Under the pieces are notes generated by a model. That model did no database searches. It was not told the DNA's origin and saw nothing but the letters and a program-made list of their open reading frames with translations. The position numbers were made by a program, and so were the translations under genes. A stretch of 11,567 bases of DNA from NCBI GenBank assembly GCA_011045925.1, contig DSBS01000078.1, positions 1 to 11,567 of the forward strand. Reading direction: 5' to 3'. This DNA comes from Candidatus Woesearchaeota archaeon (lineage in GTDB: Archaea; Nanobdellota; Nanobdellia; Woesearchaeales; JASKKU01). Shown piece by piece: positions 1-6,117 of this stretch. Positions within the stretch are counted from its first letter, which is position 1, and each line of letters starts with the position of its first letter.

Positions 1-2
1 AG

Positions 3-76
3 TGAGCCCGCGGGGATTTGAACCCCGGACCACTTGATTATCAGTCAAGCACTCCACCAGTCTAAGCTACGGGCTC
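3..76 (-). tRNA. tRNA-Ile (anticodon GAT)
   Basis: Read on the minus strand, a complete cloverleaf is visible. The 7-bp acceptor stem is GAGCCCG/CGGGCTC. The anticodon stem CTTGA/TCAAG encloses the loop CTGATAA, giving anticodon GAT (isoleucine). The T arm has a GGTTCAAATCC-type loop closed by GGGG/CCCC, and the discriminator base is A. No CCA is encoded and no intron is present. A TATA-like element sits about 26 nt upstream. Confidence 0.96.
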
Positions 77-94
77 ATGTGTCCTGAGTTTTGG

Positions 95-108
95 GTTTTA
101 TTTATAAA
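95..108 (-). promoter_or_regulatory. TATA box of tRNA-Ile
   Basis: The minus strand reads CTTTATAAATAAAA, centred about 26 nt upstream of the tRNA 5' end at 76. This is the usual archaeal TATA-to-start distance. Confidence 0.7.
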
Positions 109-109
109 G

Positions 110-159
110 TTTGCTTTTAGTTTGCTCTGGATAAGGCTTTGCTTTTAAATAAAAGCAAA
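110..159. repeat. TTTGCTTTTA element, two direct copies and one inverted
   Basis: The 10-mer TTTGCTTTTA occurs at 110-119 and 138-147, and its reverse complement TAAAAGCAAA at 150-159. A partial copy, TTTGCT, is at 121-126. The second and third copies form a 9-bp hairpin with a 4-nt AAAT spacer. The cluster lies between the tRNA-Ile promoter and the TATA box of the first pilin-like gene, where an upstream regulator could bind. The function is inferred. AT-rich sequence raises the chance of coincidence, but three full 10-mers in 50 bases is notable. Confidence 0.5.
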
Positions 160-162
160 AAG

Positions 163-170
163 TATTTAAA
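163..170 (+). promoter_or_regulatory. TATA box of first pilin-like gene
   Basis: TATTTAAA followed by CC. With a start about 26 nt downstream it gives a leader of roughly 30 nt that contains the GGTGAT ribosome site at 215-220. Almost the same core with following CC (TATTTAARCC) precedes the pilin-like genes starting at 903 and 2176. Confidence 0.65.
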
Positions 171-225
171 CCAGCGATGAAAAAAGTATATTAGTCTATT
201 GATATTTAAAAAAAGGTGATATAAA

Positions 226-537
226 ATGAGAAAAGCACAGGGCTTAAGCCTTAATTTCGTTATCGTGGGCATAATTGCCCTAGTTGTCCTAGTAGTGATT
301 ATTCTGATTTTCACAGGAGGATTTGGAAACTTCAGAAGAGGAACTAGTCAAACTGCCTATAATAGTTACAAGGTAGATTGTGAGAAAACTGCTGAAGGGA
401 AGTGGATATTTAATAATACCAAAACAATAGATTGTAAAAATGATATTAGAGCTCCAGCAATTCCCATTGTTGAAGTGCCAAAAGATCATCCAGATCAGTC
501 AAGGGGTAAATTCGCGACATGCTGCGTAACCAGGTGA
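226..537 (+). CDS. Pilin-like protein 1 with four-cysteine domain
   Basis: A 103-residue protein. It starts MRKAQGLSLN, followed by an unbroken hydrophobic stretch (about residues 11-30). This is an archaeal type IV pilin (class III) signal peptide. If processed after KAQ, the mature protein would begin GLSLN, with Ser at +3 and Asn at +5 where classical pilins have QxSxE. The external domain has cysteines at 52, 70, 99 and 100, ending in the pair CC followed by VTR. It shares an IPIVEVPKDHPD segment with the fifth gene of the cluster. The start is fixed by GGTGAT 5 nt upstream. The last codons AGG TGA double as the ribosome site of the next gene, so the two are probably translationally coupled. 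The family looks like surface pilins or pseudopilins. The assembly machinery is not in this window and the exact role is unknown. Confidence 0.85.
   Translation: MRKAQGLSLNFVIVGIIALVVLVVIILIFTGGFGNFRRGTSQTAYNSYKVDCEKTAEGKWIFNNTKTIDCKNDIRAPAIPIVEVPKDHPDQSRGKFATCCVTR
531..537 (+). promoter_or_regulatory. Ribosome binding site overlapping a stop codon
   Basis: AGGTGAC spans the final Arg codon and TGA stop of pilin-like gene 1 and sits 4 nt upstream of the ATG of pilin-like gene 2. This implies one transcript and coupled translation. Confidence 0.7.
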
Positions 538-541
538 CAAA

Positions 542-826
542 ATGAAAAAAGCACAAGGACTAAGCTTAAACTTTGTAATCGTTGGGATTATAGCATTGGT
601 TGTTTTAGTTGTTGTTATTTTAATATTTACCGGTGGAGTGACGCCTGTTGATAAAGAATCATCTGATATGCTCTTGGCGTCTTTCACAAACCAGTGCGAA
701 CAGCTAAATGGAATCGTGAAAGAACTTGATGATTCGAATACTATCTGTGGAGAAAAATCCCAATTTGAGAGGCTTGGCTCAGTAAAAGACAGCCAGGGAA
801 AAACCTGGATTTGCTGCGAAAAATAA
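542..826 (+). CDS. Pilin-like protein 2 with four-cysteine domain
   Basis: A 94-residue paralogue of the preceding gene. Residues 1-30 (MKKAQGLSLN, then a hydrophobic helix) are almost identical to protein 1, although the codons differ widely. The external domain has cysteines at 52, 69, 91 and 92 and ends in ICCEK. With proteins 3 and 4 it shares a short pattern before the CC pair: a hydrophobic residue, a Gly-Ser-containing turn, then G-[KE]-x-[WY]-x-CC. It lies 4 nt after gene 1 and is followed by a T-rich stretch that probably ends the two-gene transcript. It is predicted to be membrane-inserted and then processed by a prepilin peptidase. The C-terminal domain is expected outside the cell, where the cysteines could form two disulphides. 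Precise function unknown. Confidence 0.85.
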   Translation: MKKAQGLSLNFVIVGIIALVVLVVVILIFTGGVTPVDKESSDMLLASFTNQCEQLNGIVKELDDSNTICGEKSQFERLGSVKDSQGKTWICCEK

Positions 827-833
827 ACCAACC

Positions 834-858
834 TCTTTTTTTTTCTTTTCTTTTTCTT
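834..858 (+). terminator. T-rich terminator after pilin-like genes 1-2
   Basis: Twenty-five bases of almost pure T broken only by single C residues, starting 8 nt after the stop of gene 2. Oligo-T runs are sufficient for intrinsic termination by archaeal RNA polymerase. No strong hairpin precedes it. Confidence 0.65.
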
Positions 859-869
859 CAATAGAAACC

Positions 870-877
870 TATTTAAG
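870..877 (+). promoter_or_regulatory. TATA box of pilin-like gene 3
   Basis: TATTTAAG, preceded by GAAACC. It is centred about 30 nt before the ATG at 903, so the transcript should be leaderless or nearly so. No ribosome site is seen. Confidence 0.65.
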
Positions 878-902
878 CCTGCTCTGCTGAGATGCTGTTG
901 CT

Positions 903-1172
903 ATGAGGAAAGCACAGGGCCTAAGCCTAAATTATGTTGTGATTGGGATAATTGCCCTTGTTGTGCTTGTTGTGGTAATTACTGTTTATGTAAACGTAGT
1001 TAGGCCTGTTCGGCCAACCTCTGAAGACATTATCTTCGGCAACTTCAAGGAGGGCTGCCGCGAGCTCGGAGGCACTGCAAAGCCAGAATCAGAGTGCAGG
1101 GAAGATGAGCGCTTTTTAATAGCAGGCTCATTAATATACTCGGGAGAAGAGTATTTCTGCTGTAAACAATAA
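903..1172 (+). CDS. Pilin-like protein 3 with four-cysteine domain
   Basis: An 89-residue member of the same family: MRKAQGLSLNYVV followed by a hydrophobic helix to about residue 33, then a compact external domain. Cysteines are at 52, 65, 86 and 87, the protein ending YFCCKQ. The first cysteine is again exactly at residue 52, and a Gly-Gly pair follows it (residues 56-57). The gene has its own promoter and appears leaderless, unlike gene 1, which has a leader and ribosome site. It may therefore be expressed differently. Predicted surface pilin-like or secreted small protein; function unknown. Confidence 0.85.
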   Translation: MRKAQGLSLNYVVIGIIALVVLVVVITVYVNVVRPVRPTSEDIIFGNFKEGCRELGGTAKPESECREDERFLIAGSLIYSGEEYFCCKQ

Positions 1173-1174
1173 AA

Positions 1175-1184
1175 TATTTAAATA
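1175..1184 (+). promoter_or_regulatory. TATA box of cysteine-domain gene 4
   Basis: TATTTAAATA, about 35-43 nt before the chosen ATG, leaving room for a short leader carrying AAGGGGTG at 1204-1211. A second AT-rich stretch (ATTTATAT, 1189-1196) is too close to give a leader that includes the ribosome site. Confidence 0.5.
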
Positions 1185-1217
1185 AAAGATTTATATTCTC
1201 GAAAAGGGGTGTATATT

Positions 1218-1700
1218 ATGGTAGGCTTAAATGCATTGAACTCAAAAAAAAGCTATTTTGTTCTGGCAGGCATAGCTGCCTTCACAATCTTTGTTTTAGT
1301 CTTTGCAATAATTTCCTTGTCAGACAGCGATGACTTTATTTCAGGAGATTTTGTTAACTTAGATTCTGTTGATGAACGCGAAAGAATTATGTATGGCAAG
1401 CTTGATGATGTCTGTATCAGCATTGGCGGAATAGTCAGGGGAAATTGTGATTTAGGCGAGCGGGTTTTTGAGGATTTGGGTTCAGTGCCGGCATTTGGGG
1501 AAGATTATGTCTGCTGTGTTCCGGAATCTAAAGAAATCTACTTAGATGAAGATTTCCTTGAGGAGTTTCATTCTGAAATCTCTGAACTTAAGAGCACTAT
1601 TAATGTAAGTGATTCTGAAAATCCTCAAGCCTCTGAAACCAGCGATACTCCAGTTGTTGAGGAGCCAGTCCTCGATATAAGGCCAGGGGTTCCGGAGTAG
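1218..1700 (+). CDS. Membrane-anchored four-cysteine protein 4 with acidic tail
   Basis: 160 residues from the ATG at 1218. This start is preferred over an in-frame GTG at 1209 because AAGGGGTG (1204-1211) then lies 6 nt upstream; the GTG falls inside that site. The N-terminus (MVGLNALNSKKS) lacks the KAQGLSLN pilin motif but has a hydrophobic helix at about residues 13-34. The external part repeats the family pattern with cysteines at 66, 77, 99 and 100 and the sequence GEDYVCC, closest to protein 3. After the CC pair it has a 60-residue extension that is strongly acidic, partly helical and ends in a Pro/Glu/Ser/Thr-rich low-complexity stretch. It is probably a signal-anchored relative of the pilin-like proteins. 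Function unknown. Confidence 0.8.
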   Translation: MVGLNALNSKKSYFVLAGIAAFTIFVLVFAIISLSDSDDFISGDFVNLDSVDERERIMYGKLDDVCISIGGIVRGNCDLGERVFEDLGSVPAFGEDYVCCVPESKEIYLDEDFLEEFHSEISELKSTINVSDSENPQASETSDTPVVEEPVLDIRPGVPE

Positions 1701-1713
1701 CCCTGTTTAAGAT

Positions 1714-1721
1714 AAATTTAA
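1714..1721 (+). promoter_or_regulatory. Possible TATA box of cysteine-domain gene 5
   Basis: AAATTTAA, about 45 nt upstream of the ATG at 1765, giving a leader of about 20 nt with no recognisable ribosome site. Weaker than the other promoters in this cluster. Confidence 0.4.
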
Positions 1722-1764
1722 GCGCCAGCAGTCTTTTGAACACTCTCATTAACCAGAATCAAAG

Positions 1765-2097
1765 ATGAAAGAAAAACAGAGCCAGAAACAAAAATTTATT
1801 CTTATTGCGTTTCTTGCACTGGCAATTATTTTAATATTTCTTCTTTTTTCGCCCTTTGGGCTTGGAACAAGGCTTTCTGAAATTAGCTATAATTACCTTA
1901 AGGATAAATGCCTTGCTTTAAACCAGGAGGGCTGGATGTTTCATTATGAGCAAAAAAACATAATTGAAGAAAAATGCGTATATCCTTTAACTAAAGAGCC
2001 AGCCATACGCATTGTCCAGGTTCCAAAGTCTTTGCCAGACCACATTGAGGGCGAGCAGGAATACGCAATATGCTGTATAGAAGGCGCTCCAATATAA
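1765..2097 (+). CDS. Membrane-anchored four-cysteine protein 5
   Basis: 110 residues: a Lys/Gln-rich cytoplasmic start (MKEKQSQKQK), one hydrophobic helix at about residues 11-30, then an external domain. Cysteines are at 49, 71, 103 and 104. It is clearly paired with protein 1: both have YN before the first cysteine, GW or KW between the first two, and an aligned stretch with PAI-x-IV-x-VPK-x-x-PD before the CC. The QGLSLN prepilin motif is absent, so it is probably an uncleaved signal-anchor protein and not a processed pilin. No ribosome site precedes the ATG. A short T run follows at 2107-2112. Function unknown. Confidence 0.8.
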   Translation: MKEKQSQKQKFILIAFLALAIILIFLLFSPFGLGTRLSEISYNYLKDKCLALNQEGWMFHYEQKNIIEEKCVYPLTKEPAIRIVQVPKSLPDHIEGEQEYAICCIEGAPI

Positions 2098-2134
2098 CTA
2101 AAATCCTTTTTTGCAGCATTTCTAAACAGAAAGC

Positions 2135-2142
2135 TATTTAAA
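2135..2142 (+). promoter_or_regulatory. TATA box of pilin-like gene 6
   Basis: TATTTAAA followed by CC and preceded by GAAAGC, near-identical to the promoter of gene 1. The transcript should start near 2164, just before GAGTGA (2165-2170), a weak ribosome site placed like that of gene 2. Confidence 0.6.
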
Positions 2143-2175
2143 CCACGCTTACGCAGAAGAGCCTGAGTGAACAAA

Positions 2176-2436
2176 ATGAAAAAGGCCCAGGGCTTAAGCC
2201 TGAACTATGTTATTGTTGGAATCATTGCCCTTGTTGTTCTGGTTGTAATTATCATAATCTTTGTTACAGGAATGAGAGAGCCATCGGAATTTGCAAGAGG
2301 CTCTCCGGAGTATGCAGCAAGGAACGCCTGCGACCTTGGTGGCGGGGTCTGGTATGAGAGTGAGGATGCGGCTCCAGATGAATGTGTAAGAATCCTTGAG
2401 GCGCAGATAAACACAGGAGTCTGCTGCAGAAGATAA
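2176..2436 (+). CDS. Pilin-like protein 6 with four-cysteine domain
   Basis: 86 residues from the ATG at 2176. An in-frame GTG at 2167 would add MNK, but alignment with proteins 1-3 (MKKAQGLSLN at the very start) favours the ATG. The prepilin motif and hydrophobic helix (11-30) are followed by a short domain with cysteines at 52, 70, 83 and 84, ending VCCRR. The first cysteine is again at residue 52, followed by a run of Gly (DLGGGVW) as in protein 3. This is the smallest member and the last of the tandem set. It converges with htpX, with only 5 nt between their stop codons. Predicted surface pilin-like protein of unknown role. Confidence 0.82.
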   Translation: MKKAQGLSLNYVIVGIIALVVLVVIIIIFVTGMREPSEFARGSPEYAARNACDLGGGVWYESEDAAPDECVRILEAQINTGVCCRR

Positions 2437-2441
2437 AACCA

Positions 2442-3341
2442 TTACATCTTTTCAAGCGCTTTTATCCTGTCTTCTGTGGCAGGATGCGTGCTGAATGCTT
2501 TTCTAATAATCTTGTATGGGTCAGATATATACATAGGGGCAACGCTCTTGTCAATCTTTGTCATCTTTTTTGTGCTGTAGAAATCCTCAATCTTCTTGAG
2601 CGCATTAATCAGGCCATTTGGGTTTCTTGTAAGCTGTACCGAGCCTGCATCAGCCATAAATTCTCTTTTTCTTGATATAGCAAAATACACAATCCTTAGC
2701 ACAATTGGCGCAAGTATAGCAAGCAGTATGCCAATTATAATAAGCAGCCCACCTCCATTATCCCTGCCGCCTCTCCTGCCCCCAATCCCGCCCCAGAAAA
2801 GGCTTCTGAGCATAATCTGGGATACAATCGCAACAAGGCCGACAACTACTGTTACAATAGTTATGTACCTGATGTCATAATGCTTAATGTGGCTTAGCTC
2901 GTGGGCAATAACTCCTTCAAGCTCATACTTTGAAAGCATTTCCAGGGCTCCTTCTGTGACGCATACAACAGACTTCTCCGGCTTTGTGCCAGCAGCGAAC
3001 GCATTAATCTCCTTGGAGGGCATCACATATACCTTAGGCTTGGGAATCCCGGCAGCCATGGAGAGCCCTTCAACAAGGTTGTTCAGCACAGTAAACTTTG
3101 TGCCTTCAGCAGGGTAAGCCCCGACAGAGGCAAGCGCAATCCTGCTTGAATTAGCGTAAGAAACAAAAGTAATAACCAGCGAAATCACAGTTGCAATAAT
3201 CAGCATAAAAAAAGGGTCATAGCCAAACGCTATTGTGATAACCCAGATAAACCCGCCAGTCAAGATAAAAGCAAGAGCAAGAAGAAAAAAAGAAAGCACA
3301 TTGTTTCTCCTGATCTGGTCCTGAAAATGCACTTTCGCCAT
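2442..3341 (-). CDS. htpX: HtpX membrane metalloprotease (M48 family)
   Basis: A 299-residue zinc endopeptidase of the cytoplasmic membrane that degrades damaged or misassembled membrane proteins. Two hydrophobic helices at about 15-35 and 42-62 precede the catalytic region. The zinc motif HELSH is at 147-151 and the third ligand is probably Glu227 in REFMAD. Two further hydrophobic stretches flank a Gly/Arg-rich loop (about 185-198). The C-terminal signature STHPATEDRI is typical of HtpX, and the length is normal. Only 1 nt separates it from the upstream lemA stop codon, and its ribosome site (AAAGGTAAG) lies inside the end of lemA, so it is co-transcribed and probably translationally coupled. 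The lemA-htpX pair is a widely recurring arrangement in bacteria and archaea. Confidence 0.95.
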   Translation of the reverse strand: MAKVHFQDQIRRNNVLSFFLLALAFILTGGFIWVITIAFGYDPFFMLIIATVISLVITFVSYANSSRIALASVGAYPAEGTKFTVLNNLVEGLSMAAGIPKPKVYVMPSKEINAFAAGTKPEKSVVCVTEGALEMLSKYELEGVIAHELSHIKHYDIRYITIVTVVVGLVAIVSQIMLRSLFWGGIGGRRGGRDNGGGLLIIIGILLAILAPIVLRIVYFAISRKREFMADAGSVQLTRNPNGLINALKKIEDFYSTKKMTKIDKSVAPMYISDPYKIIRKAFSTHPATEDRIKALEKM

Positions 3342-3342
3342 T

Positions 3343-3894
3343 TTAGAAGCTTACCTTTGGCACTTCCCTTTCTGCAGCAGGAATCTCCAGGTATTTCTTC
3401 TCATTTTTCTTCATCATTCCTGCGACAATGTTTGAGGGAAACTTCTCAACAATATTGTTAAAGCTAAGCACAGCATCATTGTAGTGCTGCCTTGCATATG
3501 CAACCTTGTCCTCAATCCCTGAAAGCTCGTGCTGAAGGTGCAGGAAGTTTTCATTAGCCCTCAACTGAGGGTAGTTCTCAGCAACAGCAAAGAGGCTCTT
3601 CAAAACCCTCTGGAGCTCGTTCCCTGCTTTAGCCTTCTCCTCAAGATTCTGGGCATTTACCATAGCGCTTCTTGCCTTTGTGATATTCTCCAGAAGCTCT
3701 TTCTCATGCTTTGCATAGCCCTTTACAGTATTTATCAGGTTAGGCACAAGGTCAGCCCTTTTCTTAAGCTGCACATCAATCTGAGACCCAGCATTGTCTA
3801 TTCGGTTCTCCAAGACAACTATCCTGTTGTAGTATCCAATAAAAACAAGCACAACAAGAACAATTAATATCCCAAGTATTATTATTCCTATCAT
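3343..3894 (-). CDS. lemA: LemA family membrane protein
   Basis: 183 residues, a normal LemA length. A single N-terminal helix (about residues 2-22) leads into the conserved helical region. The family hallmarks are present: YNRIVVLENRIDNAGSQIDV, then LKKRADLVPNLINTVKGYA, and later ENYPQLRANENFLHLQHEL and FPSNIVAGM. The body is predicted to be almost wholly alpha-helical. LemA proteins are membrane-tethered helical bundles of uncertain biochemical role that recur next to HtpX or other membrane proteins. Here it is first in a two-gene transcript with htpX. The promoter just upstream implies a leaderless message. Confidence 0.95.
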   Translation of the reverse strand: MIGIIILGILIVLVVLVFIGYYNRIVVLENRIDNAGSQIDVQLKKRADLVPNLINTVKGYAKHEKELLENITKARSAMVNAQNLEEKAKAGNELQRVLKSLFAVAENYPQLRANENFLHLQHELSGIEDKVAYARQHYNDAVLSFNNIVEKFPSNIVAGMMKKNEKKYLEIPAAEREVPKVSF

Positions 3895-3918
3895 TTTGCT
3901 TGATTGAGAACTATTTTG

Positions 3919-3927
3919 TTTAAATAA
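3919..3927 (-). promoter_or_regulatory. TATA box of lemA-htpX
   Basis: The minus strand reads TTATTTAAA, about 29 nt upstream of the lemA ATG at 3894. No ribosome site lies in between, so the message is probably leaderless. Confidence 0.65.
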
Positions 3928-3953
3928 TTTGTGGAATTCTTAGAAAATAAAAT

Positions 3954-3986
3954 AAAAAAAAGAAAAAAAATCTAAGCTTGGCTTAG
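3954..3986 (-). terminator. Hairpin plus oligo-T terminator of the S-layer gene
   Basis: On the minus strand a perfect 6-bp hairpin, CTAAGC-CAA-GCTTAG (3986-3972), overlaps the TAA stop codon of the S-layer gene. One base later comes T8-C-T7 (3970-3955). This resembles a bacterial intrinsic terminator, although archaeal polymerase needs only the T run. It separates the S-layer transcript from the downstream lemA promoter. Confidence 0.7.
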
Positions 3987-6052
3987 TTTATGTTTACGTT
4001 GCTCAGGGTTGTTCCTGAGATGGTTACTTCTGTCTTGCCTTCGAGCTCGTCTGCAAAGTCTGCGAACTTGCCGAGAACCTCTGTTGCGAGCAGAGTGTCT
4101 GGCCCTTCCCATCCAGCAACAAGCAATGCATAGCTGTCCTCAAACTCAAACAGCTTAATCATTGCCTTTCCTGGCTCAAAGCCTTCATTGCAAGGCTCTG
4201 GGTAGCCCAGGAGTGCAGCTGCTGCAGCGTTTGCGCAAGGTCCGCCAATTACGATATAGTTGCCTGTCTCTACTGCATCGGGTGTTCTCAGGTCAGTGTC
4301 CATAATTGCAAGCCCTACTGGAAGTGCAGATCCGCCGACAGAAATAATGGTTCCGTCAGCAACATCCCCTACGCCAACAGTTGACTTACCTGGCTCAGTT
4401 GTCACAACATCCTTTCCTGCATAGACCCTGTATCTGACGATGTCGTCAGGAAGGCTGAAGTGTGCGAATCCGTTCTGCCTGTACTCAACTACTCTTACTC
4501 CCATATCGCTTCTGTCTCCAGTCCTTAGATTGGTGGTATCTCCTTCGATGTAGGCATTAGCCCATTCTCCATCGCCGTCCATGTCTATATCAAAGTCTTC
4601 TTCTCCTTTATCCCAGTCAAGGGTAAACACCACTTCCTCATATGTCAGGGTGTACTCAGAGTCGCCGACTTTGAAAGTTATTGATGTATTAAAGGTAAAG
4701 TCGTCTTCATCTCCTACATCAAGCTTTGTTATCTCCCAGGTGTCTACACTATCATATTCAAGGGTTACTTTCTCTCCCCTGAACCTTCTTCCGTCGATAT
4801 TGATGCTTCTGATTCCTGAGCCGAACTCAAGCACAATCTCATCGACAGTAGCTCCAGCATAGCCGTCAAACTTGGTCTGCTGAATCATAAAGTCACCAAA
4901 CCTCTGCTGTGTCAGGCCTGCAAAGCCAACAGCTGCATAGCCCATAAGGCTAAGCTGGTCGCCTTCATAGATCTCAGCGTCATCTGCATCATCTGGCTGG
5001 AAGTCGATAACAATCTCAATCTCGCCGTTCTCGTCGTCAATCTCTATGCTGTTTAGCACCCAGAGCTTGTTCGTCTCAATATACTGGCCTTCTGTTATTC
5101 TTCCGGCTTCCATAGAGAACTTAGCTGTGTATGTGCTTGTCTGTGCGCTGAAGAACACATTGTCAAGGTAGACATTGACAGCAACATCGTTTGACCTGTC
5201 TCTTAGCCTTGCCCTGTTTGTCCCGACTTCTGAGTCGTCAGTAACGGTTTCAGTGTCCACAACCAGGCCGTCTTCATCGAGCAGGGAGAATGTTACAAAT
5301 CCGCTTAGCCCTGCTGAGCCTGCCTCGTAGATCTCCTCAACCAACAAAGTGTAGCCATCGTAGCCATAGTCTGTCAGGTCAACTTCAGCTCCTACCTGCT
5401 TGTAAACACTAACATGTGCAAGCTGGAGTGTTGGGTCGTCAAAATCTGCGCCATCCCAGTCAGAAACAACATAGTAGGTCTTTCCAAGAAGGTCAATCCT
5501 GTACCTAAATGTTGCTTCCTCGCCGTCTAGCTCATCCACATAGAAGTCAATCTCGTCCTCAAGGTCAGTTCCGCCATATGTAATTGTATAAGTCATTTCA
5601 TTAACTTCAATTATTGGCTCATTGTCTGTGTCTTCTCCTGCAGTGACCTCAACCTCGAGCAGCTCTTCTATATCGTCGTCTCCATAGCCAACAAAGTGCC
5701 TCCATGCTGAGTCCATCTCATCAAAGTCAAGCTCTGCAGTGCTTCCCTTTGCTGGAAATTCATTATTCTCATCTTCCAGTGGAACTGCGTTTGCTACAAG
5801 GCCTTCCTCGCCTTCTATAACTACGGTACCTTCTCCTCCTGCGGCTGAGAAGCTTGCTGCAATATTGACGGCACCAATGACATCAATAACAGCGGCATTC
5901 TCGCCGAGAACCAGCTGAGACTCTACTTTCCCATCCTCTACGAATGGGGCAGGGTAGTGTCCCAGGTCAACTGCTGCCAAAGCGGATGATGCCCCAAAAA
6001 CAACGGCAATTCCAAGGGCAGCAATTTTTGTTATTCCCTTTAGTCCTTTCAT
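3983..6052 (-). CDS. S-layer protein
   Basis: 689 residues, secreted, probably the main surface-lattice protein. Residues 1-26 form a Sec signal peptide (Lys-rich start, hydrophobic core, SALA cleavage motif). The mature N-terminus, DLGHYPAPFV then a VLGENAAVIDVIGAVNIA segment, matches the N-terminal domain of the archaeal (Methanococcus-type) S-layer family. The middle is a long, strongly acidic beta-rich region. Near the C-terminus, IVIGGPCANAAAAALLG with a second Cys soon after, then LLVAGWEGPDTLLATEVLG, matches the family's C-terminal domain. The two cysteines probably pair. Only one clear N-glycosylation sequon (NTS) was noticed, and there is no C-terminal membrane anchor. The start has AGAGGA 9 nt upstream; a TATA box about 80 nt upstream implies a leader near 55-60 nt. 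It is the only gene of its transcript, with a hairpin terminator at its stop. Confidence 0.9.
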   Translation of the reverse strand: MKGLKGITKIAALGIAVVFGASSALAAVDLGHYPAPFVEDGKVESQLVLGENAAVIDVIGAVNIAASFSAAGGEGTVVIEGEEGLVANAVPLEDENNEFPAKGSTAELDFDEMDSAWRHFVGYGDDDIEELLEVEVTAGEDTDNEPIIEVNEMTYTITYGGTDLEDEIDFYVDELDGEEATFRYRIDLLGKTYYVVSDWDGADFDDPTLQLAHVSVYKQVGAEVDLTDYGYDGYTLLVEEIYEAGSAGLSGFVTFSLLDEDGLVVDTETVTDDSEVGTNRARLRDRSNDVAVNVYLDNVFFSAQTSTYTAKFSMEAGRITEGQYIETNKLWVLNSIEIDDENGEIEIVIDFQPDDADDAEIYEGDQLSLMGYAAVGFAGLTQQRFGDFMIQQTKFDGYAGATVDEIVLEFGSGIRSINIDGRRFRGEKVTLEYDSVDTWEITKLDVGDEDDFTFNTSITFKVGDSEYTLTYEEVVFTLDWDKGEEDFDIDMDGDGEWANAYIEGDTTNLRTGDRSDMGVRVVEYRQNGFAHFSLPDDIVRYRVYAGKDVVTTEPGKSTVGVGDVADGTIISVGGSALPVGLAIMDTDLRTPDAVETGNYIVIGGPCANAAAAALLGYPEPCNEGFEPGKAMIKLFEFEDSYALLVAGWEGPDTLLATEVLGKFADFADELEGKTEVTISGTTLSNVNIN

Positions 6053-6117
6053 TTTTTTATTCCTCTATCTAACAAAGACGCGCAGAATTCAGAGTTTTGT
6101 TAATATCTAAACAACCT

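Noticed and set aside
200..209. ATATTTAA as an alternative TATA box for pilin-like gene 1
   Set aside because: It would start transcription at or after the ATG. The box at 163-170 gives a leader that includes the ribosome site.
2194..2455. Three overlapping minus-strand frames opposite pilin-like gene 6
   Set aside because: They overlap each other in different frames, lack promoters or ribosome sites, and oppose a clear gene.
4581..4862. Plus-strand 93-codon frame opposite the S-layer gene
   Set aside because: Ser/Thr/Val-rich shadow of the acidic S-layer coding sequence with no start signals.
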